A DNA stretch of 64,000 nucleotides, from the NCBI GenBank assembly GCA_963969395.1, contig OZ017795.1, forward strand, positions 28,377,063-28,441,062, written 5' to 3'. The notes under the pieces were generated by a model. The model did not search any database, was not told the origin of the DNA, and worked only from the letters and a program-made list of their open reading frames with translations. The first letter of the stretch is position 1. Each line of letters begins with the position of its first letter. Positions 16,241 to 28,551 of this stretch are shown here, piece after piece. Made by a program: the position numbers and the translations under genes. The stretch comes from Pseudoscleropodium purum. Lineage: Eukaryota; Streptophyta; Bryopsida; Hypnales; Brachytheciaceae.

Positions 16241-18900
16241 AAATTTTGTGTCACTCTATATTTTGAAATGTGCTTATAAATCTCCAACTTCAAACTTCAC
16301 TAAAAATGTTTATTCTAATTAACTTTTCCAAATTTTCAAGTGGAGTAGGAATTAAACTTTGAAATCTGTATTCTAGTTTGTTTTGTTCAAAAGCAAAAAC
16401 AATCATTGTGAATGTTAAAATCAAGTTTTTAGGGAACAAAGCTCAATGTATTAAAATACACAAGATAGCATACCATTTTCTTATAAACTCTACCCCCTAT
16501 AAAATTTTAAAAAAAAACTAAACGGTTTTGAATTCAACTCATTGAGTTCTCGTTGGCATCCTTCTAAAGTTAATCTCTAATGACTTGAGGATTATAGATA
16601 GAGTGCAAATGTGTTGTGTTTTAAGATATAAGATATAAGTTCCATAATTTTTTTGAAGTTTACACCAAAGGAGACAATGCAAATTGTATAATCAAAATTT
16701 GAAAACTATTCATAGATTTGCTTCATATGAATTTTAACAATTTAACTTCAAAAACTCATCGAAAAATACAATTTCTTTTCTATACATTTGAAACTTTTTA
16801 TAATTGGTCAACAATATAATTTTGATTCATTTGTGATAAAGGCATAAAATTTAATGATGAAAACATCAAAACTTCTCCAAATAGTAAATTTTATACAATA
16901 GGCAAATATCAACCACTTTGCACTATTTTTCTTATAATTTTTGTTTGACTATAGCAATTAATAGACGTAATGATTTTTAAGTGGTAAAGTTTTGGTTGTT
17001 GACTTCCAAATTGGTGGCGTTATTCTGGGTTAGTGGTCTCTTATTTAGGAAGTAACATGCCAAATAGGAGTTTTTGAGTTGCCAATGTGAATGAAGACTA
17101 GTAGTGAGAACAACTAGTTGGTGTTTCTAGTTGGTGGGTCCGGTGAATGATTTTGGAAAGTTGTGTAGTTCAAGTTGGTTGTGAATGAAGAAGTGTGCTA
17201 GACAATACTTAGACTCATGCTCTGATTGGAGTTGCACTCACTAATGAGATTTCCAGTGAGAGTCCTGGCTTGTAGTATTGTGTTTTTTTTCTTTTGTGAA
17301 AGTGTGAGATTGTTAATTGGAATGTGTACTAATTGGATGAGTAGTGAGTCTCTTAGATCAATGAAATGAAAAGTGAAATTTTGAAATCTATTTGGATTGT
17401 GCATGAATTTAAATTTGTAATATTTGTGGAAGTTCTAATGAAATGAATTAACTTCTAAATGGAATATTGTATGTCTATAATTATTCTATAATGTATTGTA
17501 ATGCCTAATTGGATTTATGTTAGTTTGTGTGCCTATTTGTGTTATCCTAATTGAGTATTAGTGATTGTGAGTGTATTAGAGATTAAATGTGAAATTTATG
17601 TAATGGAACTATAAGCTTGTAATGTGTTAAAATGTGTAAATTTGCTTATTGGAGTGTATTTGTGGTTTATTGTTGTTGTAGTTCAAGTGAGAATATTATG
17701 AATTAAAAATTCAAATTGAAAAAAATGTTCTTTGCCTTAGTTGTATTAGTTCAATTGAATTAGTAGAAGTAACCCTATTTAAATGTTTTCTCTTGGAACA
17801 AACTTATTATACTAATAGGATAATTTTCAAATCAATCATTATTCTTCTTCTACACAATCTTACTTTTGCATGTAAAAATTGAAAGGCCATCTAATCTAAT
17901 TTGCATTAATTATTTTTAACATTATTAAAATTTCTTAAATTATTGTCCAAAATTGAGCAGCAACAATGAATGGTTGATTGGATCTATACAGGTTAATATT
18001 TGTTGGTGTATAACGTATTGGAATGTTTAAAATTTAGAAATTACATTACATATATAAAAATAATTTACAATATATTATAAATAAATAAAAAAGCAATTAG
18101 TTGTTTGCATTGGCCTTCAAATCCAATTTGTTACTTTCTAAACATGATTGGCATAACCACCAAACAACCTCATTGTTCCAAGGAACATGTTCAAAAGGTT
18201 AGAACAATTCAAAACAACAACACTACACTACAACATTGCAGGAACACCTAAATTTCCATGCATTCAATCTACACAATCACTAAACAAAAAGAAAGTAAAT
18301 GACCTAAAACAAACCTAAAGCATTGAGAACGTCAACATGAATTCCTAAAAACACCATGATGATGAATTGTACAATGATATCCATACTTCAAATGGACACA
18401 AATTGCAACTAAGCATAGTTACTATTTAATAGCAAGATTTGTTCCTACAAAGTCAAATTATTAAATGAAAAACAAGGATTCTAACACAATTTATAATGCA
18501 TTATTGGGACAACATAAGAGTAAATTATGGAAATTTTTAATGCTAGTGCTATGTGTACCATTGATCAATCCAAAGTTCTAATGTTTCAACTTTATTCATC
18601 TTCAAAATTCATACTCTGTATTTGAATCATTTTGGGTAGGAATCCAAATGTGATGATTATTTATTAATGATGATCTTGAATGTCTTTACCCCTCAAGTAC
18701 AAGTAGAAAGTTTTGTGCTAGTGTAAAACTCATGAAGCTTTCGATTAGAATTGTTGTTAGGGTTTTAAAGGATTCAAATTTTTTTTTAATGTATTGATTG
18801 TGAGCTCCAAAATTAGAAATTGATGTAGCATAAATACAATAGTATGCTCTCAAGTAGGGATATTGTAGTAGAAGGAACTTATATATTTTTGGATTTTCCC

Positions 18901-19009
18901 GTGTAACATGAAGATGTTATAATGAGCATAATTGTTGACATAAAAACACGGCCTGTTACATTAAATGTTTAGAAAAATCTATCAACTAAAACACGGGTTT
19001 CTTTTGGTG
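18901..19009 (+). mobile_element. Partial, diverged copy of the foldback MITE at 31799-31996
   Basis: From about 18901 the sequence follows the centre and right arm of the intact 31.8-kb element: GTTATAATGAGCATAATTG, GACATAAAAACACGG, then AACACGGGTTTCTTTTGGTG at the end. The left arm is not recognisable. The copy is clearly older than the one at 31.8 kb. Confidence 0.55.
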
Positions 19010-22000
19010 TTGATATGAGGTAATTTTACAAAAAAAAATGAAAGAGCCTACTCTAATTGAAAAAATGGAATAGTAAATGAACTTTTCCTAGCAATTTGTA
19101 TTCATGTTTAAGTAGTATTGACTAATTCCTTGTGACCATATTCACCTCCAACAATACTTTGCATTCAAATTTTGAAAAGAAATTAAAAAGGAGAAGAAAG
19201 AGCATTAAAAAGAAGAAGAATAGAGGAGCAACAAACTCAAAGTACACTAAGTTATTGGAAAAATAGATGAATTGAACAAGAGGAGCAACAAGGAATAGTG
19301 ACTTCACACCTGAAAAAGATGAGTGATTCATGGAGCCTAGTAAAAATAATAAGCGAATAGAAAATTGGTGAGAACAACAGAGTGAATGAGAATCTATTTT
19401 ACACTCATCCATCTAGTGTGCAATGAAAGGATCAATTCACCATTGCCTTCTACACATTGCTCACTTTGCACTTAGTTAAAATTTGAAATATCCAAATATC
19501 TTATCATTTATCTAATTTAGTAATTGAATATTCAAAAAATAACCTTCAATTATGACCAATTTGATAGAATTGAAATAAATGTTGTATTTGTACAAATAAA
19601 TGCTCAAAATAATTTTTGAAACCCACTAAACCTTCATTTTAATCAACAAGAACCAAGAGTCTCTATATTCCACATCCCACATTGAATCTTCTAGACTAAT
19701 AAAAAAACAATATTGTTTGGGCCTTGGTACTCCTTGGCAACTATAAATTCAAGAATATAACTATTTTGGGTCTATTTGGAGCTATTTGTGTCATATGCCA
19801 AATCTTCACTATGTACCGGTTTCCATAGTTCAATGCTTGCAAATTTGAGATGAAATACAATTTTCAAAATCTAAATGACATCTTGTAAGTGCTAATAGAT
19901 TTCATTCATTGTAGATGCCTTAGTAATTATTTAGGCACGTAGAAGCTCGAAGGACCAATCGCCTATCTTCTACAAATAAATTCCAAAGTGTGAAATGAAA
20001 AAAAAATTAGTTGAAGAGCCTCTAAATGAGTCTTGATATAGAAATTAGAAAAAAAGGGTCTTCAAAAAATATTAGCAAATATTGTATAAAAGAATTATAT
20101 TAATAGTAAATTTTATGTTGTATAGGAATTGCAAATGAGCTCTCTTTTTGCATGCATTTTGAAACATGAAAAAAAGAATTTGGTGGTTCTTTAGGTATAA
20201 TCTGTGACCATCTTCATAGAGTTTTTACTAATCATAAAATTATAATTTATTTTCTTAAATGATTTTTTCTACTTATTACATGCATTAAAACATCAAAACT
20301 TCAAAGTACTTATGTTTTGAAGGTTTTGTATTTTTCGGTTTTTCTACCTAGAGAATCATTTGAAGCTTGATCTTTTTACGTACAAATTTCTTCAAGGTTG
20401 ATACATAGTCATATATTTTTATTTGTTTTAGAAATATTTTTTAATTTTAAGGTATTTCAAATCACATTAGTACTTCTCACAACTCTTCTATTCTATAAAT
20501 ATAATTGATGAATTTTATATATAGAAATCTCAAATATATATTCTTAAATTTAATTTTTGATATATTAAAGGGATCCATATATTAGAAAATTTTCATCTAA
20601 ATAAACAATTATTTAATCACCATACTAATGAATCAACCTCACTACTAGAGTAGTTAATTCCTTAAAAGGGGAGACTATAATAGTCAAATGACTATGTGCA
20701 ATGAATAAAAGTTGAAGGCGTGACTAACAACTAACAACCAACAAAGACATTATTAACTTTAGTCATTTTTTTCACATTATAACTCTAAAATCTATAAAAC
20801 ACTAAAAACATTGGTACCTCCATGCATTCTAGGGGGGTCTATAAGGGTTCTTTCTAGGAGGGGCTGTTGTTTGATTTCTACATGCCAACCTTTTTTGTAC
20901 TATTTTTTTGTGTATGTGCTAAGGTAGTTGCTCTCTTTGACATGTCTTCTTTTTTATATGACTTCATGTTTTCTCTTGAAACTTATAATGCTTATTGTAG
21001 TTTATCTTCTGACTTTATTTCTTTGAAATGTCATAATAAATGCAAATTGGTCTAGTACACAATACAAAGAGTTTGAATCTAATTGATTATTGAGTTCAAA
21101 GATTACTCCCTAAAGGTTGGAGGGTGTTTTAGAAGAGGAAAAGTACTATACAACCAATTTTTTATACATTGTTCAAAATCCAAAATTAAAATATTTTTTT
21201 TCATAAAAATTATATAAAAGAAGATTAAACAAGTAAGGCAAAGTGTGGAAAAAAATTCATCCCATTTGACTATGGGGATTGAAAGATTATAATATTTGAA
21301 GTGAAAAAGAAACTTTTTTTCATTCCTTCCAAACAAGGTTGGTAGATTTTGAGCCCCTTAGATGAATATTTTTGCTCTAACAAAAATAAGTATTTTCAAC
21401 ATTCATAAGTCTATGATGTTAGGTTCATTTATGCAAATTTTTTGATGCAACTAAGATGTCTAACTTACTCTAATTCACCTTGCAATGCAAATAGGTTAAG
21501 TGAATTGGGAAGATACTAGTCATCTTATGTAATGAGGAAATTATTATTTGAAATCCAGATGGTAAAAAGTTAGAAACAAACATTTGGAATATGTGGAAAT
21601 TTTTTCAAAGACTTCTACTTTATATATTGCAAAATAATTGAACTTGAAGTTAGAAGAAATGTTTTTCTTTTGAAACCACCCTATCATAGCTTATAAAGTT
21701 TGACTCTTCTTAGAATGTGATATGAAAACTCAAAATAGGTGAATTCATTGAATTCATCAAATGGTGACTTTGCAATCCAATTTCAACCCTTTCATCCCCA
21801 ATTTCAAAACTTGGAATCCCAATTGCACACTCAATGCAATCTATATATTAAATTAGATTGGTAATTTTTTAATTATATGTAGGCACCATATTTGTTGTGT
21901 TTTTTATAGTGAGATTTCTTGATGTGTATGTCTCTTGGTCACGTTCATGGTATTGTTATCTCAATAAACTACCAACCCAAGCTTGTATGATCGATAGATA

Positions 22001-25000
22001 AATTTGTAGTATAGTAATAATGGTTCAATTATTATAAATTTGGAAGTTCAATATCCAATTTTAATGGGACTTAATATAACAATCATGCAAGATAAAATAT
22101 GCAATAATCTATACAAAGTTACAACGTAAATTACTTCCTCAAACATAATTAGTGTTTTACTTTCATCACACTTTAATTGTAGCCAAATTACCTCCTCTAA
22201 GGAAATTAGACCATCACAATTTAAAGCTCCAACATTCAATTTACAATAAATCTTTAAACAACTTTCACATCAACACAATGGCATAACAATGAACAACTAT
22301 TCAAAACAACAACCCCTAAAAGACCAAATAGTATTTTTGGCAACATAGTAACTTTAAGTAGCTTACTACAAATGGAATTTTTTTTTCCTTTGAAATTTTC
22401 ACACAACATGCAAGAGAGGAGTAGCTTTAAGGCACAACAAGTTTTATAACTTTTGACTACATGATTAAAATGTTAGTGTATAATATGTAGTTTTTATTGC
22501 TTAGTGGGCAATATAGGCAACTCATATAAAAATCACTTTTTAAGAAATAAAAATTTGAACTTGGTTTTCTAGATTTGTATATTTGTAGAAAACTTTCAAT
22601 CACTCCATTTTGATTAATAAGATGAAAGTCATGAGGTTTTTAGTTTTCAAGCACTTATAGAATCACCATTCTAAAATAAACCTTAAAACTGTTTATGTAA
22701 CTCAATTTTCAATATTTTCAAGAAAAATATAGGCATTAGATGTAGATTGTTTATTACAACATTACAACCATTAGGGTTGGAACTTTTCAACTCCATAAAT
22801 AAATTCTTAATAATTTAGTATTTAAACCATATTCTACTTCTTTCTACTTATTATTTTTTGCAAGCATGAATATGAAATATTTTTTGTTTGAAATTTTTTA
22901 TATGTATTTTCAACTTATGTTTTTAATATATTATGGAGAGTAATAAGTTGTAGGATTTGCACCTTTTGTATAGAAAGTTTGAAAGATGAAATCTAACCAT
23001 TTTGAAAAAATTGAAAATATATATTTTTGAAATCCAAGCAATATGATCTCGCAATTGGTGTGGTTTCTTATTCAAAAGTTTTGGAAGGGTGTACTTTAAC
23101 AAGTTAACTAAAGAATTCTATGATTGGATTGATTAGTAAATAAATATAGATGAAGATTTTAGCCTTGCTCTAGGTTTAAGTGGTTTGAAATAATTTTGGC
23201 TTAAAAACATTGAATTCAATTAAGGATAAAATTCAATTGAAGGACAATGTTGTTCACTTCAATGGAAGTTTCATTTTCTCATTCACTTTTGCTTTTGAAT
23301 TTGTACCCCCTACATAAGTTGTTTTATATCAATCCTTTCTAGATCGTTTTATATTCATAAGAGTAATATATTTACATTATCAATCAAAAGGTTAATTACA
23401 CACTATTACACCACAATATTTATATCATTAGCATTAAATTTAAATCTAATACTAGAAAATCACTACTAAAGGTATTGTTAGAAAGCTCCTTGTGAGGAGG
23501 GGTGTACGGACTTTGTTTTGTGGTGTTTGAACCTATAGTGTGAATATTATAAATGTCTGAGTTATTTTGAATTAAAAATTGAATTAAATGAACTATTATT
23601 TTGGGTACATAGAGGTTTCATTTTGATTTACTTTGGACCAATGACTCAAGCTACACTTGCAAAAATAAATTAGATTGATGCATCAAAATTGAATTGGACC
23701 CAAAAAAGTAGTCCAAGGTATTTAAACTTTCTTCCTAAAGTCATTCTAGGGGTATATGTAAAAAAAATGACCTCCTATTTTGTGATTGATTAATTTATCT
23801 TCTACACCTATCCAATCTAATTTGGAGTCTTCTAATTGCAAATATGAATCCCAAATTTCTAAATTTTATCATAGGTGGCAAATAAAAAAATTCCAATGTT
23901 TAGGTAAGGATAAAATCAAGGACAAGCAAGGGGGTTGATTCACCCCAACCCAAAAGTACTGTAGGATCTTCTAAAACTAACCATATTCTAGAAGCAACTA
24001 CTGATACTAAGATACATTTTGTTTTCTTCAATGTACCAACATTGTACATTTTAGAAGGTGGGAGCTTTTTAGTGGCCATTGCATTTTTACTTCAAAAATT
24101 TGTAACTTATTCTACAAAGGTCCAAAAAATAGAAAAGGACTTCAATTTGATACCAACTCCTTGTTTCTTCCTATAAAAACTTACTGAAAATTGTTTCAAA
24201 GAGTTTAGCTTCCTTTGAAATGCAATCAATTCTTAAAGGGCCAAATTGACTACCTTAAGGTAGACCAATCTATCTCCACCATCTTCCTATTTATGCTATT
24301 TGCCTATTTCCATCATTTGCCTCTAGGCCCCATCTCTACCAAGGCTTTGGGGGGGCTTTTTGGTGCCAGATTACACAAAAAAATTAATTTGGCTAAAAAA
24401 TGGCATCTAAATGTGAATTTCTTTGCCAAAGAACTTTTAACGAAAATAAAATCTTGGATGAAATCGCCAATTTGTGGATGAAAATAGAATTATGGACATG
24501 TGATATGTATTAATGTAATATTTTCTATTCAATACGTGGATGAATGTTGAAATTTGGAGCACAACTATAAAATTTTCTATCGCCACTTTGGCACTTCAAA
24601 AAAAAATGATAAAGAAAAACCTAATCTCCACCATGAAAACTCATCCAAATCCATTTTCTTTTCTAACAAAAATTAGAGCCTTAATCCCAACAAGGGTGAT
24701 GTATTGGTCCTTTATTGGTGGATTGGTGGATACCTTCATGCTAATAGATACATGAAATGGCGATCATAGGTTATTTATACAACGCTTACAACTCCAATTA
24801 CAATTGATTTAGAGAAATCACAATTTTGACTGAAAAATTGTATTTCCGCTTGGATTTAATTCATAATACAAGTACACACCTTTGGAAGGAAAATATGTGC
24901 CCATCATATCCTACTTTTAGAGTAGGCAACCCATTTCCAACCACCCCTCCATTTCCACAATATAGGCTGCTCAATTTCCAATCATACCTCTATTCATATT

Positions 25001-25637
25001 ACACTCACATGTGTTTATATTATAGCTCACCTACTACATGACCTCCAAGAGTTGCAAAATATCCAAGTAGTGTACATTGAAGCATTGAATGATCAAGGCA
25101 TGTACATAATTATCACTTACATCAATTTAGATCAATTTTGTAACCAACTTATGGTTGGAATTACAACAACCTACATAACAAGAATAGGTTTTACAAAATC
25201 TTTAGGAAAAATATTCATAGTAATTTCAATTTTGACCCCCAAAAATGTAAATTTTTTTTAATCCTCCTTAAATCAATTTGCCAACATGGGAAAAATATTT
25301 CCCTGAATACGCCATGAGTGTAGCTATGCTGAATTCCTTAAGTGGTCAGAAATGGGTCGTCATCCCATAGCCCCAAGATGTTTGGATTGCAAATCAGGCT
25401 TTACTATACACTGAAACTCGCTTGCCACCCCCAGTTTCCCATACTAAGCTGATCTTAGTTCGAGTTCCGAATTGGGTTGCAGTCCATAATGGGTCCTGCT
25501 TATTTTACCTGGGACCATTACCTGGGTCCAGTCCAGTACCTGGGACTGACTGACGAGCCCCGCTTTCCAGGCAGGGGCCTTCCGTCAACATTGACTGCCC
25601 CAACTAAAGCCGCATCGCCAGGCTGTAAACCCATCCT

Positions 25638-25891
25638 ATTGGCCAAGACCCAACGACCACGGCGCCATTGGACAACTCAGGGTCCAACGAATCAAACGAG
25701 CTCGCGCAACCCGACGTGGCCATCCCAAGCTTAGTAGCTTACTAGTAAGAAGGATCCCCCCTCCCCGCCCCCCGATTGGCCAAGACCCCAACAACCACGG
25801 CGGCATTGCACGACCCAGGGGTCCAACGAATCAGACAAGCTCGCGCGGCCCGACGTGGCCATCCCAAGCCTAGTAGCTTACTAGTAAGAAG
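25638..25891 (+). repeat. GC-rich tandem direct repeat, two ~115-bp units
   Basis: Unit 1 is 25638-25752 and unit 2 is 25775-25891. Both run from ATTGGCCAAGACC through CGACGTGGCCATCCCAAGC to TAGCTTACTAGTAAGAAG. They differ by scattered substitutions and one-base indels and are separated by a 22-bp C-rich spacer. Each unit contains GACGTGGC, a G-box-like bZIP core. The pair lies just upstream of the probable first exon of the LRR gene, so it may be promoter sequence. Confidence 0.85.
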
Positions 25892-26269
25892 CCCCCGCCC
25901 CCGCCCCTTTTGACCCCCGCGTCAGTCGGTGTCTCTCTCAGTCAGTCTCTCTCTGCGTTTCGAATCAATGCCTCTCCCGTCCGTCGCCCCGCCTTGCCTC
26001 GCCTCACCTTGCATTCTTCAGTTCTCGATTGCTCTGTCAGACCGACCTCCGTCCCCGCTTGGGATGCCCCGACTCTCGCCTTCTGCTTCCCCTTCGCCTT
26101 GCCCTTGCCCTTGCCCTGCCCCTTCCTCTTGGTCGCCTTCTTCGTCAATGTCGCGCTTGCAGCACATGCCAGGTTAGGGCAGCACAGGGTCCCGCCCAAG
26201 GTATTTGTGAACGGTAGTAGTTTCAAAATGCGGAATGGTGTTGGGTTCGAACGGAAATGTGGAGAGATT

Positions 26270-27125
26270 GATTGACCACAGTGGGTTTGCTGTTTTTTTA
26301 TGTAGTGACTTCGTTTTGGAGTTTCAAGAGTGTTAAAGTAAGTTAATGGTTTAGAACTGGAGAGAGGTTGATTTCTGTTTGGTTGAGTGGGAGAAATAAA
26401 GTATGGTTTGGTATTGTATTGACCTCCAGTTTGTTTTGATATTTTTGTTGTAGCTTTGTAGTCTTAAAATCTGATATGGTTTGGATGGGATTGTGGTTTA
26501 GTGAGTGAGAAGCAGGCTTTGTGGTTTGTTAGTGATTTTTGGTTATTGTGAGTGGAAAAGTGGAATGGTTTAGAAGTGAGTGGGATGTTTGATTTTGGTT
26601 TCAGTGAGTGAGAAGCGTGTATGCTTTGTTGTTTTGTTAGTGAGAATTTGGTTATTGTTCTCTAGTTCAAAAGTGGAATGGTTTAGAAGTGGAATGTTTT
26701 AATTTTTTTTTGTTTAAGTGAGCGAGAAGTCTGGTTGTATTGCTTTTGTGTGTGATTTTTTGCTATTGTTTTGTAGGTCAAAATTTGTTATGGTTTAGAA
26801 CGCTTTAGTGAGGGAGAAGCATAGTTGGTTTTTATTAGTGATTTTGGTATTGATTCTGAGTTCCAAGAATGTTATGGGTTTGAAGTGGAAAGAGTGATTG
26901 CGTTTTTGTGAGAGAGAAGCGTAGTTTACTCTTGTTCGTGATTTTTTTTTTTTCCGAGTCCGAGTCCATTATGGTTTGGGAGGGGAGATATTATCGCATT
27001 TTAGTGTTAGTGAATGCCTTGTTAACTATTATCCGTATTTTTATCAGAGTTTTGTGGTCCAAGAGTCGTATGGTCTAGAAGCGAAAGAGATTGATTGCGT
27101 TTTGGTAAGAAGCACAGCTTACTGG
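26270..27125 (+). repeat. Degenerate tandem array inside the leader intron
   Basis: Units begin with a phrase like ATGGTTTAGAAGTG at about 26346, 26476, 26565, 26678, 26790, 26875, 26971 and 27070, spaced 85-130 bp apart. Each continues with a TGAGTGAGAAGC-like phrase, then TTAGTGATTTTGG and GAGTTCAAAAGTG. Weaker echoes occur near 27409 and 27510. The units are strongly diverged. Confidence 0.65.
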
Positions 27126-27530
27126 ACATGAGGAATAGATTAATAGATTAGGGGAAGGTTCGGTTTGGTTGTTGCGAGTGATTGGAGAAGCGTGATCATT
27201 ATATTCTTGATTCAATCGAAAGGCAATCCTTGTGATAAGAAATTATGTGTAGCCTTCCAGGCTTTCTGTAGAGTTGTGAGAATTATGGAGAGAAGATAAT
27301 GAAGCAATCTCAAATGGCTAGGAGAGAATGGAGTAGAGCTTGTAGGAGCCAAAATGATATCGATGTGTGAAGGACTCGTTCTAGGGATGGTAGCTGCAAA
27401 GAATATAATGGTTTAGTAGGGTACGGAATGGTTTTCGTTTGGATGGTAGAGCCAAAATGATAACTTTGTGTGTAAATGACTCTTTGTGCGGGATGGCAAT
27501 TGTGAAACTTAAGAGGGTTATGGTTCAGAA

Positions 27531-27544
27531 GGGGGGGGGGGGGG
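27531..27544. repeat. G14 homopolymer
   Basis: Fourteen consecutive G, then T and five more G, lie in the proposed leader intron. The exact length may be unreliable because such runs are prone to sequencing error. Confidence 0.8.
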
Positions 27545-27788
27545 TGGGGGAGATATTGAGAGGCTTTGTTTGTCGTATATGATTTATTTTCTTAAAAGAC
27601 TACATCTGACAGAATGCGTGTTGGGTTGTTGTACAGGTCATGGTTGTTCGGGATTGTTCGGACCGGTATGTTGCACCTGACTGTGGATACACCACTGAAG
27701 GGAACTCTTAGGTTTTTAGGTACGAAGAAAGAATTTTGCCGCCGAACCTCTCGTGATTTTTTTCCCCTAATGAGTTTTTTGCTCTCGA

Positions 27789-27801
27789 TTAGGGTTTAGG
27801 G
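27789..27801 (-). promoter_or_regulatory. Telo-box (TTAGGGTTTAGGG)
   Basis: This is a two-unit plant telomere-like motif about 750 bp upstream of the LRR start codon. Such motifs sit near transcription starts and in first introns of plant genes, so an alternative start site close to 27.8 kb is possible. That would make the leader far shorter than the spliced model. Confidence 0.4.
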
Positions 27802-28551
27802 TCTGGGTTTTGTTCCCTCTTGTTTGTGTTAAATGAGTTCTCGAAGTAGTGCTGTTGTCGTAGATCTTTCTGGGTTAAGTCGGAAGCCTGAAACTGTTAG
27901 ATATGGAAACCGATCAATTAGCCGCGGTTACTCAAGAATATTTTAACCGTGCTTTGTTGTATAGCCGCGTTGTGATCATTTGTTCACGTTCGGGACTGTA
28001 ATGTTTAAGTACGCTTGTAAACAAGTTGAAGGCAGGTAACTGATCGAAGCTCTAAGCAAGATGCTGGATTGGGACTAGCAATGGACATAACATATTGACA
28101 TAACATATTTGAGTCAGTAATCTTGGTTTGGGGTAATAGTTATTATGGAAGTACTGCTGATACCAAGATCATATGTGCTATGGGCGGGAGCAACTAATCC
28201 ACATAGTTGAAGAAGTCGAGTAGATTTTTTGCTTTGTTTTTCTCAGTAATAGTACTTTTGTTGCCGTTCGGACCCACCTGTTTGAATACTCTTCGACTCT
28301 AAAATCAGATACTTGTTCCTGGAGTAATTCTCTCGTGCCCTGTTATTTCCGATACAATTTTGATGCTGAACGTATTTGACCTCGACACCCGCAGCATTTG
28401 AATTGAGGGTGCGACTCCATTGATTGATTTAGGAAGGACATGGTATACCACTTGCTAACATATCTTTGACAGGATGGTGGAGACGGCGCTGTAGTATCTG
28501 ACCAATGGTGGCACTCTAGGGCACATTGTGAAGATCGGCGAATCCGCTGTC

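Larger units (their letters stand above)
15761..25300. other. AT-rich intergenic repeat DNA, no gene seen
   Basis: Nearly 10 kb lacks any supportable gene. The open frames are short and match no family I know. Two pieces are recognisable by comparison within the window: a copy of a dispersed AT-rich family at 15968-16240 and a partial foldback-MITE copy at 18901-19009. The rest looks like decayed transposon DNA. Confidence 0.55.
25892..28551 (+). promoter_or_regulatory. Probable 5' UTR of the LRR receptor gene with a ~2.3-kb leader intron
   Basis: A CT-rich, GC-rich leader (about 25916-26200) ends at a good donor, AAG/GTATTTG at 26200/26201. A strong acceptor, CTTTGACAG, ends at 28472, about 80 bp before the LRR start codon. 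The stretch between has the T/G-rich look of an intron. After the acceptor comes a six-codon upstream ORF (ATG at 28474), then an in-frame stop before the real start. The long Pro/Leu-rich open frames at 25910-26275 are probably side effects of base composition. The splice choice is inference and needs transcript data. Confidence 0.45.

Noticed and set aside
24215..24755. Two adjacent open frames as a gene fragment
   Set aside because: The peptides have no motif I can name, and no splice sites link them convincingly.
25910..26275. 121-codon open frame rich in Pro, Leu and Ser
   Set aside because: It lies in CT-rich leader DNA with open frames in several phases on both strands. Composition explains it.
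28528..28551. GTG start for the LRR protein
   Set aside because: Plant nuclear genes use ATG; the first in-frame ATG is at 28552.
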